64,000 nt of DNA from Petaurus breviceps papuanus (lineage: Eukaryota > Chordata > Mammalia > Diprotodontia > Petauridae), in contig JAMXIF010000086.1 of NCBI GenBank assembly GCA_028583685.1, positions 13,911,278 through 13,975,277 on the forward strand. The letters run 5' to 3'. The translations under genes were made by a program, and so were the position numbers. Positions 47,758 to 59,255 of the stretch are shown here, in pieces (the first letter of the stretch is position 1; each line of letters opens with the position of its first letter). Under the pieces are notes generated by a model that saw only the letters and a list, made by a program, of their open reading frames with translations, had not been told where the DNA came from and made no database searches.

Positions 47758-48364
47758 ATTTCTATGTCAGAGTTCCCCAGGGCACTAGGGATTTGCCCAA
47801 GGTCACATGGTCAGTATGTGTGAGAGACAACTTGACTTCAGCCTGACACTGCAGTGAGCTCTCTCTGCCCAGCCTCCCTCTCCTAAGCTATTATAGTGGT
47901 AATAATACAAACACTGTGGAAAGGTCACAGAGCAATTTCCATTTATTATTTCATTTGATCGTGGGTGGTTAGTAATGTACAGAGGTAGGTTTTAAACCCA
48001 GGTCTTCTGGCTCTAGGCCCAGGGCTGTTCTCCTGTACTCACTGCCTTGTTCATTAGAACTTAACAGAAAAAAATAACAATATTTTTAGAATGATTTTCA
48101 TATTTCTTTATGCTTTGATCACATCTTATTAAAAGTAACTGAACACTTGACTCCATAGTAAATACTAAGAAATTATAATTTAAAACAACAATCAGTCTTT
48201 CTACCATTTTATGGTCTTCTCCACCCTCTTTACCTTCCCTTTCTTGGCTAATAAGAATTATGGTGATTAACTTATGGAGGCAGGATTGTATATTGACAAT
48301 GTCCTGGATTTGGTCTTGTAGGTTCTGGTCTCAAATCCCAGCTCTACTAATTATTACCTTTGAG
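47758..48364. other. MIR-type scraps, otherwise unassigned
   Basis: 47,770-48,050 holds antisense MIR-like pieces ('ggttttaaacccaggtcttc'). 48,060-48,364 is unassigned. Confidence 0.45.
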
Positions 48365-48421
48365 ACCTTGTAATAATAGTAGTACTAGCACTAGTAATGG
48401 TAGTAGTAGTAGTAGTAGAGG
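48365..48421. repeat. (TAG)n microsatellite, left part
   Basis: Imperfect then perfect TAG/GTA units, resumed at 49,346 beyond the inserted element. Confidence 0.9.
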
Positions 48422-48723
48422 TGTGATAGTAATGGAATATAAAGATTCCCCTGTATTGGCTTGGTTTTCAAATTGATTGTGTTGAAACCCAGAGCTTGTT
48501 AATCCCACCTGTGGGATGGACTTGTTGACTTGAAAAGAGAGACACGAACTGGGAGGAGCTGGTGACGTAGACTTGGAGAGATACAAGAGAGAGGCAGAAG
48601 AACTTTTTGGAAGCAGCACCCTCGTGGAGGCAGAGAGAGAGACTGAGAGAATTGCTGGTGGCCACTTTGAATTGCCCTGGACTTTTGAGACCTGCCTCCT
48701 GAGCTGCCAAGGACTGAGGAGAC

Positions 48724-49119
48724 ATGGCTGCTTTGCTGGTACTTTCTCTGTCTGTTTTGATGTTCTTTTGCCAGATTTGTCCACTGATGAAAGACAGTCC
48801 TGTTGAAGAGGTCCTGGAACCTGGCTGTTGGCTAAGAGCTCCTGAGACTGTCCTGCAGACAGAGAGTGAATACTGTCCACTGGTGAAGGATAGTGCTGTT
48901 GTTGCAGGGGTCTGGAGACTGTCCTGCAGACAGAGTGAATACTGTCCACTGGTGAAGGACAGTGCTGTTGTTGCAGGGGTCTGGGAACCTTTCTGTTGGT
49001 TCAGAAGCCCTGAAGAAGGATTTTCTTGTTGTATGTTTACAGAAATCCTGGGAGAGGGTTTTGCTAATGTTTTCAGGGGTTCTAGGACTGTTCTACAGAG
49101 GATGAAGCAATTCTCTTAG
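48724..49119 (+). CDS. Element-internal open frame, 131 codons
   Basis: Starts MAALLVLSLSVLMFFCQIC (signal-peptide-like), followed by two SEYCPLVKDSAVVAGVW blocks and CCMFTEILGEGFANVF. About 125 codons align with the minus-strand frame at 41-547. Its last few codons run into the right inverted repeat. No known domain. Whether it is translated is unknown, and the opposite strand is also open here. Confidence 0.3.
   Translation: MAALLVLSLSVLMFFCQICPLMKDSPVEEVLEPGCWLRAPETVLQTESEYCPLVKDSAVVAGVWRLSCRQSEYCPLVKDSAVVAGVWEPFCWFRSPEEGFSCCMFTEILGEGFANVFRGSRTVLQRMKQFS
48844..48983. repeat. 71/69-base tandem duplication inside the element
   Basis: Units 48,844-48,914 and 48,915-48,983 both begin 'gagactgtcctgcagacag'. 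Shared with copy 1 at 288-427. Confidence 0.88.
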
Positions 49120-49345
49120 TCTCTCTCTCTGCCTCCACGAGGGTGCTGCTTCCAAAAAGTTCTTCTGCCTCTCTCTTGTGTCTCTCCAAATCTACGTCAC
49201 CAGCTCCTCCCAGTTCGTGTCTCTCTTTTCAAGTCAACAAGTCCATCCCACAGGTGGAATTAACAAGCTCTGGGTTTTAACACAATCAATTTGAAAACCA
49301 AGCCAATACAGGGGAATCTTTATATTCCATTACTATCACAAGAGG

Positions 49346-49860
49346 TAGTAGTAGTAGTGACACTAGTAGTAGTAGAGGTGGGGGTGAGGGTGGGAGTGGT
49401 AATAGTAGTGGTGGTAGCAGTAGTGAGATGGCCCAGTGGATAGAGTACTAGTACTAGTAGTGGTAGTAGTACTAGTACTGAGAGTAGTAGTACTACTAGT
49501 AGTAGTAGTGATACTATGAGTAGTAGTGGTGGTGCTGGTAGTGGTGTTGGTGGTACTAGTCGTGGTAGTAGTAGTGAGATGGTATAGTAGATAGAGTGCT
49601 GGACCTGAAGAGAGGAAACCTTGAGGTCAAATTTCACCTCAGATACTTCCTGTGTGGCCCTGGACAAGTAATTTAACTACTGTCTCTTTCAAATACACAA
49701 TGGAGATAATATCTGCACCCCCCTCCTAGAGCTATGAGGATCAAATGTTATGTTTTTGTAGTGCTTAGAACAATTTCTGGTACACAAGTCCTTGTTTCCT
49801 TTCTTATCTGTAAAATGAGGTTCCTCCCAGCTTTAAATCTGAGATGCCTTGAACTTCCAT
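49346..49860. repeat. (TAG)n array merging into a MIR-type SINE
   Basis: Imperfect TAG/GTG arrays to about 49,580 contain 'gagatggcccagtggatag' (49,424). 'gagatggtatagtagatag' (49,576) starts the MIR-like copy proper (to about 49,780). Confidence 0.75.
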
Positions 49861-50069
49861 CTGCAAGCAGCCTATTAACTATGGCCAGATTCCAACCTCT
49901 GACCTGATGTTTCATACTTAAAAGGGAACAAAATCACCTCATTCCAAGCATTCCATTGGGTAGTCTAGATGGGCCTGATCATTTTCTGACTCTATGGATT
50001 ATTTCCCTTGCCTTTGTGGCTAAACTATAGGAGAGTCTTGAAACCCAGAGATGACACGCTGTGTGTTTA

Positions 50070-50505
50070 TATATTCTTAGGCACTTCTGTCCAAGAGGAG
50101 CCTGGTTTACTAGCAGAGAAAATGTTAAATACCCATCAATAATAATTATTTAAGCCCTTTCTGAGTTCCAGGTATATATACATATAAGGATATAAAGAAA
50201 AGCCAAAAAAAAGTCCCTCCCTTAAAGTATCTTATATTCTAATGTTATTGTAATATTAGAATATTACCTAAGCATTTTATGAGGCTTTAAGGTTTGCAAA
50301 GCACTTTGCAAATATTATCTCGTTTTCTCCTCATATCCACCCGAAGATGTAGGTATTATCCCCACTTTACAGATGAGGAAGATGAGGTAGAGTGACTTTC
50401 CCAGGGTCACATAGCTAGTAAGTTTCTGAGGTTAGATTTGAACTTGTATCTTCATGACTTCCGGTCAGGTGTTCTCTCCACTGTGGCACCTAGTTGCCTC
50501 TAATA
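50070..50505 (-). repeat. LINE tail and MIR-type SINE
   Basis: 50,130-50,240 resembles the L2-type antisense tail. 50,265-50,505 is an antisense MIR copy ('ggtttgcaaagcactttgca', 'ttacagatgaggaagatgag'). Confidence 0.7.
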
Positions 50506-52129
50506 ACAGAGTAACGATGTCAGTGGCTATAGTTTTCCATGCATTATTCAAGAGAGTGGAGGGGAGAAAGCAAGGCTGGAAGGTAGAGGAGGCAATTTTT
50601 TTTCAAAATTTCCCCAGGATTCACTAATATCTTCTCCTCCCTCTGCGTCTGAGCTCATCCTCTCTTAGGCCATACAGATACAAGTCTCTCCAAGTCTGCA
50701 CAATGGGAGTCCTTTGGTCTCTAGTCCTCCATTTACCTATTTGGGACAGTGATCATCAATAATCAAGTCTCAAGATTGAATTTAACCATGTTTTCTCAGA
50801 CCCTGTGGTCTCAGCTTCCTTAACTCTGGTATGAAACCTGGCTAAGTAGACATAGAAAGGCAGCATGGGGTAGAGCATGGACAAAGAAGATGGAACGATC
50901 TTGCCTCTTTTCTACAGTGGGTTACTTGACAAATAGGCTGCTAGATTTGACTCCAAAAGATCTGGACACATATGCTACTTCAGAGATGCACCTGCAGTGT
51001 GACCCTGGCCAACTTTCTTCTCTTCTGAGCTTCATTTCTTTGAACTGACTGCGGTGTGGCCCTTATCTAACTTTGTTTTGTATGCAATTGTTATGGGATC
51101 ATAGGAACCCTAGAATTTAGAACTGGAAAGGACTTCAAAGAAAAACTTAAAAAGATTCAATGACTTGCCCAAGTTCTCATAGTCAGATGGTAGAGCAGGC
51201 ATTTAAATTTACCAGCTCCAAATTCCATTCTCGCCTATGTACATGACTTATCCCACCTCCCCCTATTATACTGTAAGCTTCTGCAGGTCAGGAGCTGTTC
51301 CTGTCTTGTCTCCCTGTGCCCCGACCCTCACAGTGTTGTTGTGAGGCTCAAATAAGACAATGCATGCAAAGCATTTTGTGAACTTTTAAAGCACTATAAA
51401 AATGTGAGCTATTATTACTCTGACTGGTCAGTCCATAATTAGTTAACCAGATAGGGGAGCATGAGGTATGTTTCAGACTAACTGGAGCATTGAACTGATC
51501 CTGTTCAGCATCTCTTACATTCTCACAAAATTATTTGGCTGCCTTTGCCTTAATTCTATTGCACAGACTGTAGCTCAGTTACTGTAGGTATTCAGGAGGA
51601 CTTTTCCTTTGTTTCTGCATGACTCTCTCACCCATCAGGCTTTCAGAAAAGCTGCTCACAATAAAGTCGTGTCACAAGGCTGCTAAATATTCTGGGTCTC
51701 ACCACCACACTTCTTGGGACTCGGTATAAATCACGATTCAGGGTACACCTGCTCTTATGTGGCATGCTCCTTTGGCATAGGCCAAATAATATATTCAGGG
51801 GTAAGTTACTGTCCCTCACTAAACCAATGACTCAATTTCTCATTTTTCCAAAAAAGTCAGGAATAATGAAGTAGAAGATTCCTGGATATGCTTTTATGGT
51901 CCTCTACTTTTGCCATGCTCAAACTCCTTGGGAAATATTTATTAAAGAGTAATTAACATGCATGCCGAATAAACATGAAGGAAATTTTTTTGAGAGAAAT
52001 CCTCACATTTTAAAAGCACCTGTTTTAGCATAAATACTATAATTAGAATAAATAAGTGAGAATAAATACCATAATTTAGAATAAATACCATAATTAAAAT
52101 GCCACAAATTCATGGGTTTTAAAATAAAA
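50506..52129. other. Mostly unassigned
   Basis: 51,105-51,245 is antisense MIR-like, 51,245-51,330 L2-like, 51,340-51,430 the end of a MIR. The rest, including 51,430-52,129, is not recognised. Confidence 0.45.
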
Positions 52130-52680
52130 TTTTGCTGTCTTTTGATTTTATATCACATTTCCAAATATATCCCTAACTTTTTCCCTTCCTAGAGAGACAT
52201 CTCTTATGACAAAAAAAAAAGGTAAAAGAAAAAAAACACAGCTCAGCAGAACTAACCCATTTAGCAAAAAGACTAAAATTATAGTCTACCATAGCCATAG
52301 TTTTCTACCTCTGCTAAGGTACCTCTCTTCTCTCTTGCAGCTAATTGATCATTATAATTTTGCTACATTCTATTACTTTTTTTGTTAATGTTACTGTTGT
52401 TTCTGTTTGCATTATTGTAGTCATGCCTGTTGTTTCCCTGGTTCTATTTACTTTGCATCAGGTCAAATAAGTCTTTCGATGCCTCTCTGTATACATCATG
52501 TTGATTATTTCTTGCTTCTGAGTAATATTCTAACCAATCCATAGTCCTCTTTGTTGTTGTTTTGTTTTGTTTTGTTTTTTTATATCTGCTTTGCTTCCAA
52601 TTATCTGCTACTTCAAAAAAAAGCAATTGTAAATATTTTGGTGTCTATGAGGCTTTTCTTTCACTGACTTGCTTGATGTT
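52130..52680 (-). mobile_element. L1 ORF2 C-terminal fragment
   Basis: Minus-strand translation includes NNQHDVYREASKDLFDLMQSK, parallel to the ETWKDLYELM segment of other L1 copies. Antisense text 'ctttgcatcaggtcaaataa' fits. Confidence 0.75.
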
Positions 52681-52879
52681 TCACCTTAGCTGTGAAATCT
52701 TTGAGGCAAAGTTTGATACTTTAATCACTTTCCTTGAATAATTCTAAAATGAGTACAGTTTTTAAGGACTACTTTTGTCTGATCAGGTAGATTCAAAGTT
52801 GATGATCCCTAGTAGGTGCTGGAGCATAGGATGGAATTAAGAAAACAATTTAAATATCTCCTACCTTCCCTATTATTAT

Positions 52880-53600
52880 AGAGGACAATACCATCCTCCC
52901 AGTACCTAGGAGTCCTCTCCCCGCCTTATTTGCTATCTCTCACCCTTCATGTCCAAGCAGTTGCTAAGCCCTGTTGATTTCACCTTTGGAATGTCTCTCA
53001 GATGTGCCCCCTTCTCTCCTCTGATGCTGCTACCATTCTGATAGAGGCTCTCATCACCTCATACCTGGATTATTGCAATAGCCTGCTAGTGGATGTGCCT
53101 GCCTTATGTCTTTTCCCACTCCAGTCCATTATCCATTCTATCACTAACGAGATTCTCTGAAAAGGCAGGTCTGATCATGTCTCTCCCTCCTCTCAATAAA
53201 CTCTATAGCTTCCTATTTCTTCTTGGAGCCAATACAACATTCTCTGTTTCACATTCAAAACCCTACATAAGGGGTGGCCAGGTGGCTCAGCGAGTAAGAG
53301 TACCGGCTCCAGTGTTGGGACGACCTGGAAATCGAATCCCGGGCTCAGACACTCAGCATCACACCCAGAAATAACTGGCTGTGTAACCTTGAGCAAGTTA
53401 CTCAACCCCAATTGCTTAAAAAAAAAAACCCTCCAACCTTTCCAGTCCTCTCACACCTTACTCCCCAACAAGTAATCTTCAATCCAGAAACAATGGCCTC
53501 CTGGCTGTTCTATGAACAAGATGTTCTGTCTTTCATCTATGGGCAATTTTCTCTGGCCTCCGTGCCTAGAGCACTCTCCCTTCTTATGTAAAGACTTTGT
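52880..53600 (+). mobile_element. L2 3' region with a SINE inside
   Basis: L2 text: 'ggattattgcaatagcctgc', 'ggtctgatcatgtctctccc', 'cctccaacctttccagtcct'. The SINE at 53,273-53,427 interrupts it at 'caaaaccctacataa'. Confidence 0.75.
53273..53427 (+). repeat. Monomer of the dimer-forming SINE subfamily
   Basis: 'ggccaggtggctcagcgagt', 'ccggctccagtgttgggacg', B-box-like 'atcgaatcccgggctc', then 'ccaattgctt' and A-tail. It resembles the right monomer of 42,821-43,123 most closely ('aataactggctgtgtaacct'). Confidence 0.85.
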
Positions 53601-53865
53601 TCTAGAAAATTGGGGGAGGAGGGTTTACAAAGACAAAAATGACCTATTAGTGTGGGTACGGGTCAGACTTTTCTCTCAGATAGTGTCAGCTGATGAAGGT
53701 GAAAGTAATTCACTGGGGTTTTTGTGTATAGATTGAGATACTCATTGGTTCAGAGACAGCTCTCTATGAGAGTTACATGCAGGTGTCACCTTGGGAACTC
53801 TGGCATCTACACAGCTGCTGACCAGCACTCTTTCCAGTTAACCCCAGATTTCTTTTTTTTGTTTG

Positions 53866-53940
53866 TTTTGTTTTGTTTTTTGCTTTTTTTGGAGGGCAGT
53901 TGGGGTTAAGTGACTTGCCCAAGGTCACAGGCTAGTTTTT
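53866..53940 (-). repeat. WSINE1-like SINE, truncated
   Basis: T-rich tail, 'gggcagttggggttaagtga' and 'cttgcccaaggtcacaggc'. The head is absent. Confidence 0.7.
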
Positions 53941-54184
53941 TTTAACCCCCGCTTTCTTAATCAATAGTTTTTCAAACATCTGACTCTCATTGTACCATAC
54001 ATTGCATGTTTGTGTATTTTAGTAGCTTTATGAGTTTTGCAGGAGACAACCTTGATAATATTGGTAGAATATCTCATATTGTACTTTAACGTGATCATCT
54101 ATAGACCTTCACAGAGAATTCTTTTTAAAGGAGAGCATTTGTGACCTCCTTAAATACAATTTCTTCTGAATGTTCTTCTGTTAA

Positions 54185-54400
54185 ACCCAGGAAGGCCTGA
54201 ATTTAAATCCTGCCTTAGACACGTATTAGATATGTGACCCTAAGCAAGTCTCTGTCAGCCTCAATTTCCCTCATGTATAAAAATGGAGATAATATAGCAC
54301 CTGCCTCACAAGGGGCTTTTAAGAATCAAATAAGATAAAATATGTAAACTGCTTTGCTAACCTTAAAATCCCAGGAAAATTATGCTTATTATTATGAACA
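54185..54400 (+). repeat. MIR-type SINE
   Basis: 'gaatttaaatcctgccttag', 'tgtgaccctaagcaagtctc', and the tail 'caaataagataaaatatgta'. Confidence 0.75.
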
Positions 54401-54584
54401 AACATAAACCAATAAACAAAAAAAGGGAAAAGATCTTCGTTTTGTATGGTTCGTATTGCTCTGGGACAAAACTATAATTCCAGACTATACAAAGTCCAAT
54501 TTGGTTTTTCTTCCTAGAGGCTGATACTGAATCTTTATCAAGGGAATATTCTCCAGTGTAATATCTTGGGTTGAGAAAGTTTCC

Positions 54585-55015
54585 TTTAATTTTGGAGGAG
54601 GGACAGGTTTAGCAGAGGAGATAACGTATTCTGTTTTGGACATGTTAAATTTAAAATGTCTATGGGACTTCCAGTAGATTTGCAGCAGGCAATTAGTGAG
54701 CCCAAAAGAGAGATGTGGGTTGAATATATAAATATTTGGGAGTCTTCTGAATAGAGATGATAAATGAACCCATGTTTCCAGATGAGATCAATAGTAGATA
54801 TAGTTTAGAAAGAAAAGAGAAGAGGACCAAGGGCAGGGTCATGATTAATAAGCAGATTCTCAATTATGATAACCTGGCAGAGAAGACTGAAAAGAAACAG
54901 AACAGAAAAGAGAACCAAGACAGAGAACTACAAAAGCCCAAAGAGGAGAGACTATACAAGAGGAAGGGATGGTTAACAGTGTCAAAAAGATATAAAGGGG
55001 TCAAGGATAATTATT
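54585..55015 (-). mobile_element. L2/CR1-clade LINE fragment
   Basis: Text such as 'ctgttttggacatgttaaat' and 'gggagtcttctgaatagag' aligns with the RT region of 19,096-20,780. Confidence 0.55.
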
Positions 55016-55034
55016 CATCCAGACTAACAATTTA

Positions 55035-55295
55035 AAGATGGGAAGCTAGGTGGTACAGCAGATAGAGTGCCTGGCCTAAAGTCAAAAAGACTCATCTTCC
55101 TGAGTTCAAATCTGACCTCAGACACTTCTTAGTTATATAACCCTGGACAAGTCACTTAACCTTGTTTGCCTCAGTTCCTCTTCTACAAAATGAGCTGGAG
55201 AAGGAAATGACAAACACTCCAGTATCTTTGCCAAGAAAATCCCAGATGGAGCCACACACAGTTGGACACAACTGTACAACAACAACATGTCTTCT
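55035..55295 (+). repeat. Mar1-type SINE
   Basis: Complete copy from 'gggaagctaggtggtacagc' to 'cagttggacacaactgtaca'. Confidence 0.85.
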
Positions 55296-55494
55296 TTGAG
55301 AGAATAGTTACAAACACAACTGTAAGGACGTGAGTGAGAGATGAAAAATTGGCACCAAAGAAGTATAGATGTCCCCCCTTCCCCCATGCTCTAGGAAATT
55401 GACTGTTAAAGTAAAGCAAGATATGAAAAGATAAAAAGGGCTAGAAGGGTCAAGTAGGGTTTTTTAAAGTTGGAGACCAGAGCATGTTTAAACC

Positions 55495-56160
55495 ATAAAA
55501 CCCTCATTGACTTCCCATTACCTATAGAATAAAATATAAACATCTTCCCTTGAACTTAAGGTCCTACCTTTTCAACTCTCATTTACACCATTCTTCTTCA
55601 TACCATCAATGTTCCAGCCAGTCTCTACTCCTTATTCTTGTCCTGCCTCCCAAAGTCATGCCTGAAAAAGCATCTCTGCCTATTGAAAATGTTCTTTCCT
55701 TCAATGTTTGCTTCAAATGCTGCTTCCTTTATGAAGTCATCCCTGATCCTCTCCTTTCTCAGATTTCTTATACTTCTTTGGCTCTTTCCTTTGCCTTTAT
55801 CACATTCTCTATTGTATTATATTTGGGATTATATGGGACCATTGGATCATAGGAGTCATAGGAAGGAGTCTCGGAGAAGGTCTAGTTGATTCCTTTTATT
55901 TTATGGAAGAGGAATTAAGATCTAGAAAGGTTTGTGACTACTCTGTGCTAACATAGTAAGTAGGAGATCAGGATTCCAACTTCCATACTATTGACTCCAA
56001 ATCCTATTCTTATCTGTAAATACATCTTCTCCCTTTCTTCCCCCATGTACTCTAAGTCCTTCAAGGGAGGGATGGTGCCATTTCTTTTTATCTTCGGAAC
56101 CATAACACCTAGCACATAGCCACACAGATGGCAGTAGCTTAATAAATATTGACTTAACAA
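55495..56160 (+). mobile_element. L2 3' region split by a MIR-type copy
   Basis: L2: 'taccttttcaactctcattt', 'cttcctttatgaagtcatcc', end 'cttaataaatattgacttaa'. An antisense MIR-like copy lies at about 55,848-56,020. Confidence 0.75.
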
Positions 56161-56334
56161 AACTGGATATGTTTAGCAATTGAATTTCCAAGCAATGGAG
56201 AAATTTGGGGGTGATTAGTGCTACCAAGATTCAGGTGTCACACCATGAAAAGAAATCCTTAGATTCAATGTTGTGTGCCAAATTTGTAGACAACATCATG
56301 AGACATACCCATCTATTAACCTTATATGTATATA

Positions 56335-56770
56335 GGAGGCAGCTTGATATAGGAGATAGAGAGCCAACCTTAGGGCCAGGAAGACCTGGGTTCAGATATC
56401 ACCCACTTCTGACACATACTGGTTGTATGACCCTGGGCAAGTCACTTAGCCTTTCATCTCTAGGTAACTCTCTAAAATTGCAGAGAAAATACTACCCTGC
56501 ACCAGGGAGTTCCTATACCAGTGAAATAACAGGTCCTTATCTCACTCAATGAGAGACACAAAGTAAGAAAGCTGAAAAATTTGAGTAAGGAGACCTAACT
56601 GGGTTCCAGTCCTGCCTTTGCCACTTAGTGGTTTCGTGACATTTGGCAAATCATTTAACTTTTCTGAGTTTTAGTTTTCTAATCAACAAAATAAGAATAA
56701 TAACACATTTTCCTCAGACCTCATGAGGTAAGATGTATGCTTTTAAAAATACTAGTACAAATATATTGAT
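56335..56770 (+). repeat. Third-class SINE and MIR-type SINE
   Basis: 56,335-56,545: head 'aggaggcagcttgatatagg', tail 'gggagttcctataccagtga'. 56,560-56,770: MIR-like ('gacatttggcaaatcattta'). Confidence 0.7.
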
Positions 56771-57129
56771 ATTATTTATTATTTTCTATGTAACTTTATT
56801 AAATTTGTAGGTTTTAAAATCCTTGTTCTTACATCTGGCATTGGCTTTTTAAAATGAACAAGTCTTACATGGGATGGTAGCATTGAAAATAGTTTGTAGA
56901 TCTGTTTTCCAGTGTTGGTGGTTGGCTGAGGAGAAGGGAATCAAGGGAGGAACCATTAATGGTTGAATGTACCATGCATCACTCTATTGCACTCTGGAAA
57001 ATCTGAAAACTTTCATTATTCAGAGACTGGGATATTCCATTGCCTGCATCCAAAAAGCATTGCATGAAGAACATTGGTATTAAAAAGAAAGTCCTCTGTT
57101 TAAGGAGAAAGTATGGTGTTATTAATACG

Positions 57130-58760
57130 TCTGTGAAGTTTTCCCAATACAATCCAGACTCCTCTGACTATATCATAGTATATTTGTCATTTTTTCATGG
57201 CACAATAATTCTATCAATAATATTCATGGCATAATAATATACATATGAATATATAACATAATTTGTTCTATCATTCACCAATTGGGGCATACCCACTTTG
57301 TCTCCAATTCTATGCTAAAACAAAAAGTTCCAAACTAAGTATTTTTGTTCATCTACGGTAGGTGCTTTCTTGCTGTCTTTGATCTCTTTGGAGTGTATGC
57401 CTAGCAGTGATATTTTTCTGGATCAAATTAAACTGTAAAGATAGTTTAGTGATTTTGAGGATATAGTTCCAAAACACTTTCCAGAATAGTAGGCCCCATT
57501 TACAGCTCCATCAATAATGCATTAATGTTCCTGTTCTCCCATATCTCCTCCAACAATTGTCATTTTCCTTGTAGTTCATCCTAGCCAATCAGTTGGGTAT
57601 GCAATAGAGTCTCAGAGCTATTTTATTTTGCATTTCTCTAATGAGTAACTTGGAGAATTTTTTTTGCTTGTGTAGCAGCAAGCACCCTAGCATACCCATG
57701 GTGGTTGCCAACACAGGTTCTTAGATCTGCTTTTCAAAAGGAAAGCAACTCAAAATGGGTTAACAATCTTGCTTTAATCAATCAAACATATATCATTTAC
57801 CTAGTTCAGGGGGAAAAGTCAGCACCCTGAACTTTAGAGATTACAAACAAGTTACAAGCAGAAGTTACAAGGAGACAGAGAAACATCAGCAGACAGGCTT
57901 CCAACTGTCTGACCATTACTTCCATACCTAGTCAGTTACCAGAGAGGGAAGCAACAACATCTGGGTTTTCAAAGCCGGGGGGCTCGATGGCTGCCTAGAG
58001 TCCTATTTGGTCAAATTATATAACTCTTCTCAAAGTGAGCCTCAAAGCAAAACCTCACATCAGGATATATATAGCCTTCTCCTACATCAGAGAATGTCAC
58101 AACCCTCTTGACTCCTTACCCAATCACAAAGTATCTAGGTGTGGACATTCCTGAAAAACAAGCCTCCTGCCACAGGCTCCAGGTGACCACATTCAGCCTA
58201 TTAGGGGGCAGAGTATATTTTCAAATCAAGGAAGATTCTCAGAGTCACTTAAGCCTATCAAAGGGCCTAGGGGCAGGGAAGATCTTGAATTCCCATTCCC
58301 ATAACAGCTTGTTGTTGATGATTTGTATTTCTTCCCTTTAAAGTCTTTGACCATTTATCTACTGGGAAATGGTTTCTGTTCTTATATTTTTATAACAAGT
58401 ACTTATCTCTCTTGCATATCAGACTTTATAAGAGACATTGGCTGCAAAATTTTGTTCCTCCTGAGCTATTTACCTTTTAACTATACTGCTTTTGTTGGTA
58501 CAAAAGCTTTTCAGTTTTTTCTGAATCCAAATTGTACATTTTATCTCCTATGATCATCTCTATTTCCTGTTCTCTTCTCTAAGAACTCTTCTCTACCTAT
58601 AATTGTAAAAAGTATCTTCTTCCATTTCCTTCAGATGTATTTGTGATATGATCTTTTGGAGATTATCATTGCATATGCCATGGTTCAGTAGTTATTAATA
58701 GTTTTTAAGTAGCCTATTTTAGGTAACAATGAAGTCTGTGATTATTTCTCCCAAGCTTTT
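57130..58760 (-). mobile_element. L1 3' half, antisense, split by a solo LTR
   Basis: Pieces 57,130-57,670 and 58,312-58,760 are antisense L1 ORF2/3' text ('atttctctaatgagtaactt', 'agtctttgaccatttatcta', 'gtacaaaagcttttcag'). The LTR lies between them at 'tttttttgcttg/ttgttgatg'. Confidence 0.75.
57671..58306 (-). mobile_element. Solo LTR, copy 3 (endogenous retrovirus fossil)
   Basis: 636 bases, TGTAGCAGCAAG ... CCCATAACA, with a perfect 5-base duplication GCTTG (57,666-57,670 and 58,307-58,311). The longest of the three copies. On the minus strand 'ctatatatatcc' follows a CCAAT-type 'gtgattggg' by about 45 bases and 'gattaaagc' lies about 300 bases on: a plausible U3 promoter and polyadenylation layout. 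No internal genes are present. Confidence 0.88.
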
Positions 58761-59029
58761 AGTGTACTCCCATCTTACAGGTGTTGAGAGAGGCTTTCAC
58801 TTAAAACTGTGTCAATATCAACACAGAGCTTCTGTATCTGTCACCATCATCATCCATAAGATTTTTCAAACACAGTCTGTATCCTTAACCAGTGTTATCA
58901 TTGACTCCTGTATCTTTCTCCTTGGCAAGGAGGTCAAGAATTTGAATAGGTGGCAACTGACTTATAATGGCCCATCTTGCTTAGGAAATGGTGACAGTCT
59001 TCGTTGATTAGTAATAACAAATAGTAATA
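58761..59029. other. No gene or repeat recognised
   Basis: Short spacer with no supported feature. Confidence 0.4.
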
Positions 59030-59255
59030 ATGGCTTTTATATAGGGCCTCCTATTGCCAGGTGCTCTAAAGTGCTTTACAAATATCTCATTTAGTCCTCA
59101 GAACAGCTTTGAGAGGAAGATGCTATTATTATACTTATTTTGCAGTTGAAAAAAATGGAGGCAAATTGAGATTAACTAACTTGCTAATAAGCATCTGAGC
59201 TCGCGGAGAGGCTCCCGTTGTTGTCTCGAAGGAGTCTCGAGATTCCGGCGCCGCC

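Larger units (their letters stand above)
48422..49340 (+). mobile_element. Long-inverted-repeat element, complete short copy (919 bases)
   Basis: Terminal inverted repeats at 48,422-48,656 and 49,106-49,340 are both 235 bases and about 98% identical. Ends are TGTGATAG...CTATCACA. A 5-base direct repeat AGAGG lies on each side (48,417-48,421 and 49,341-49,345) and the TAG microsatellite continues on both sides. The interior matches copy 1 (1-845) up to about 49,100 and then joins the right repeat, so this looks like an internally deleted, non-autonomous form. The family is not recognised. Candidates are an integrase-type DNA transposon (Ginger-like TGTNR ends) or an LTR-related or foldback element. 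Confidence 0.82.

Noticed and set aside
48347-48949. 200-codon minus-strand frame across the inverted-repeat element
   Set aside because: It runs through the element end into the TAG microsatellite (Leu/Pro tail) and so cannot be a conserved protein of the element.
48422-49340. Calling the inverted-repeat element a Polinton or a solo LTR
   Set aside because: Polintons have 6-base duplications and much larger interiors with polymerase and capsid genes, none seen. Solo LTRs do not have 235-base inverted ends. The class is left open.
49320-49667. 115-codon Thr/Leu-rich minus-strand frame
   Set aside because: It translates the TAG/GTG microsatellite.
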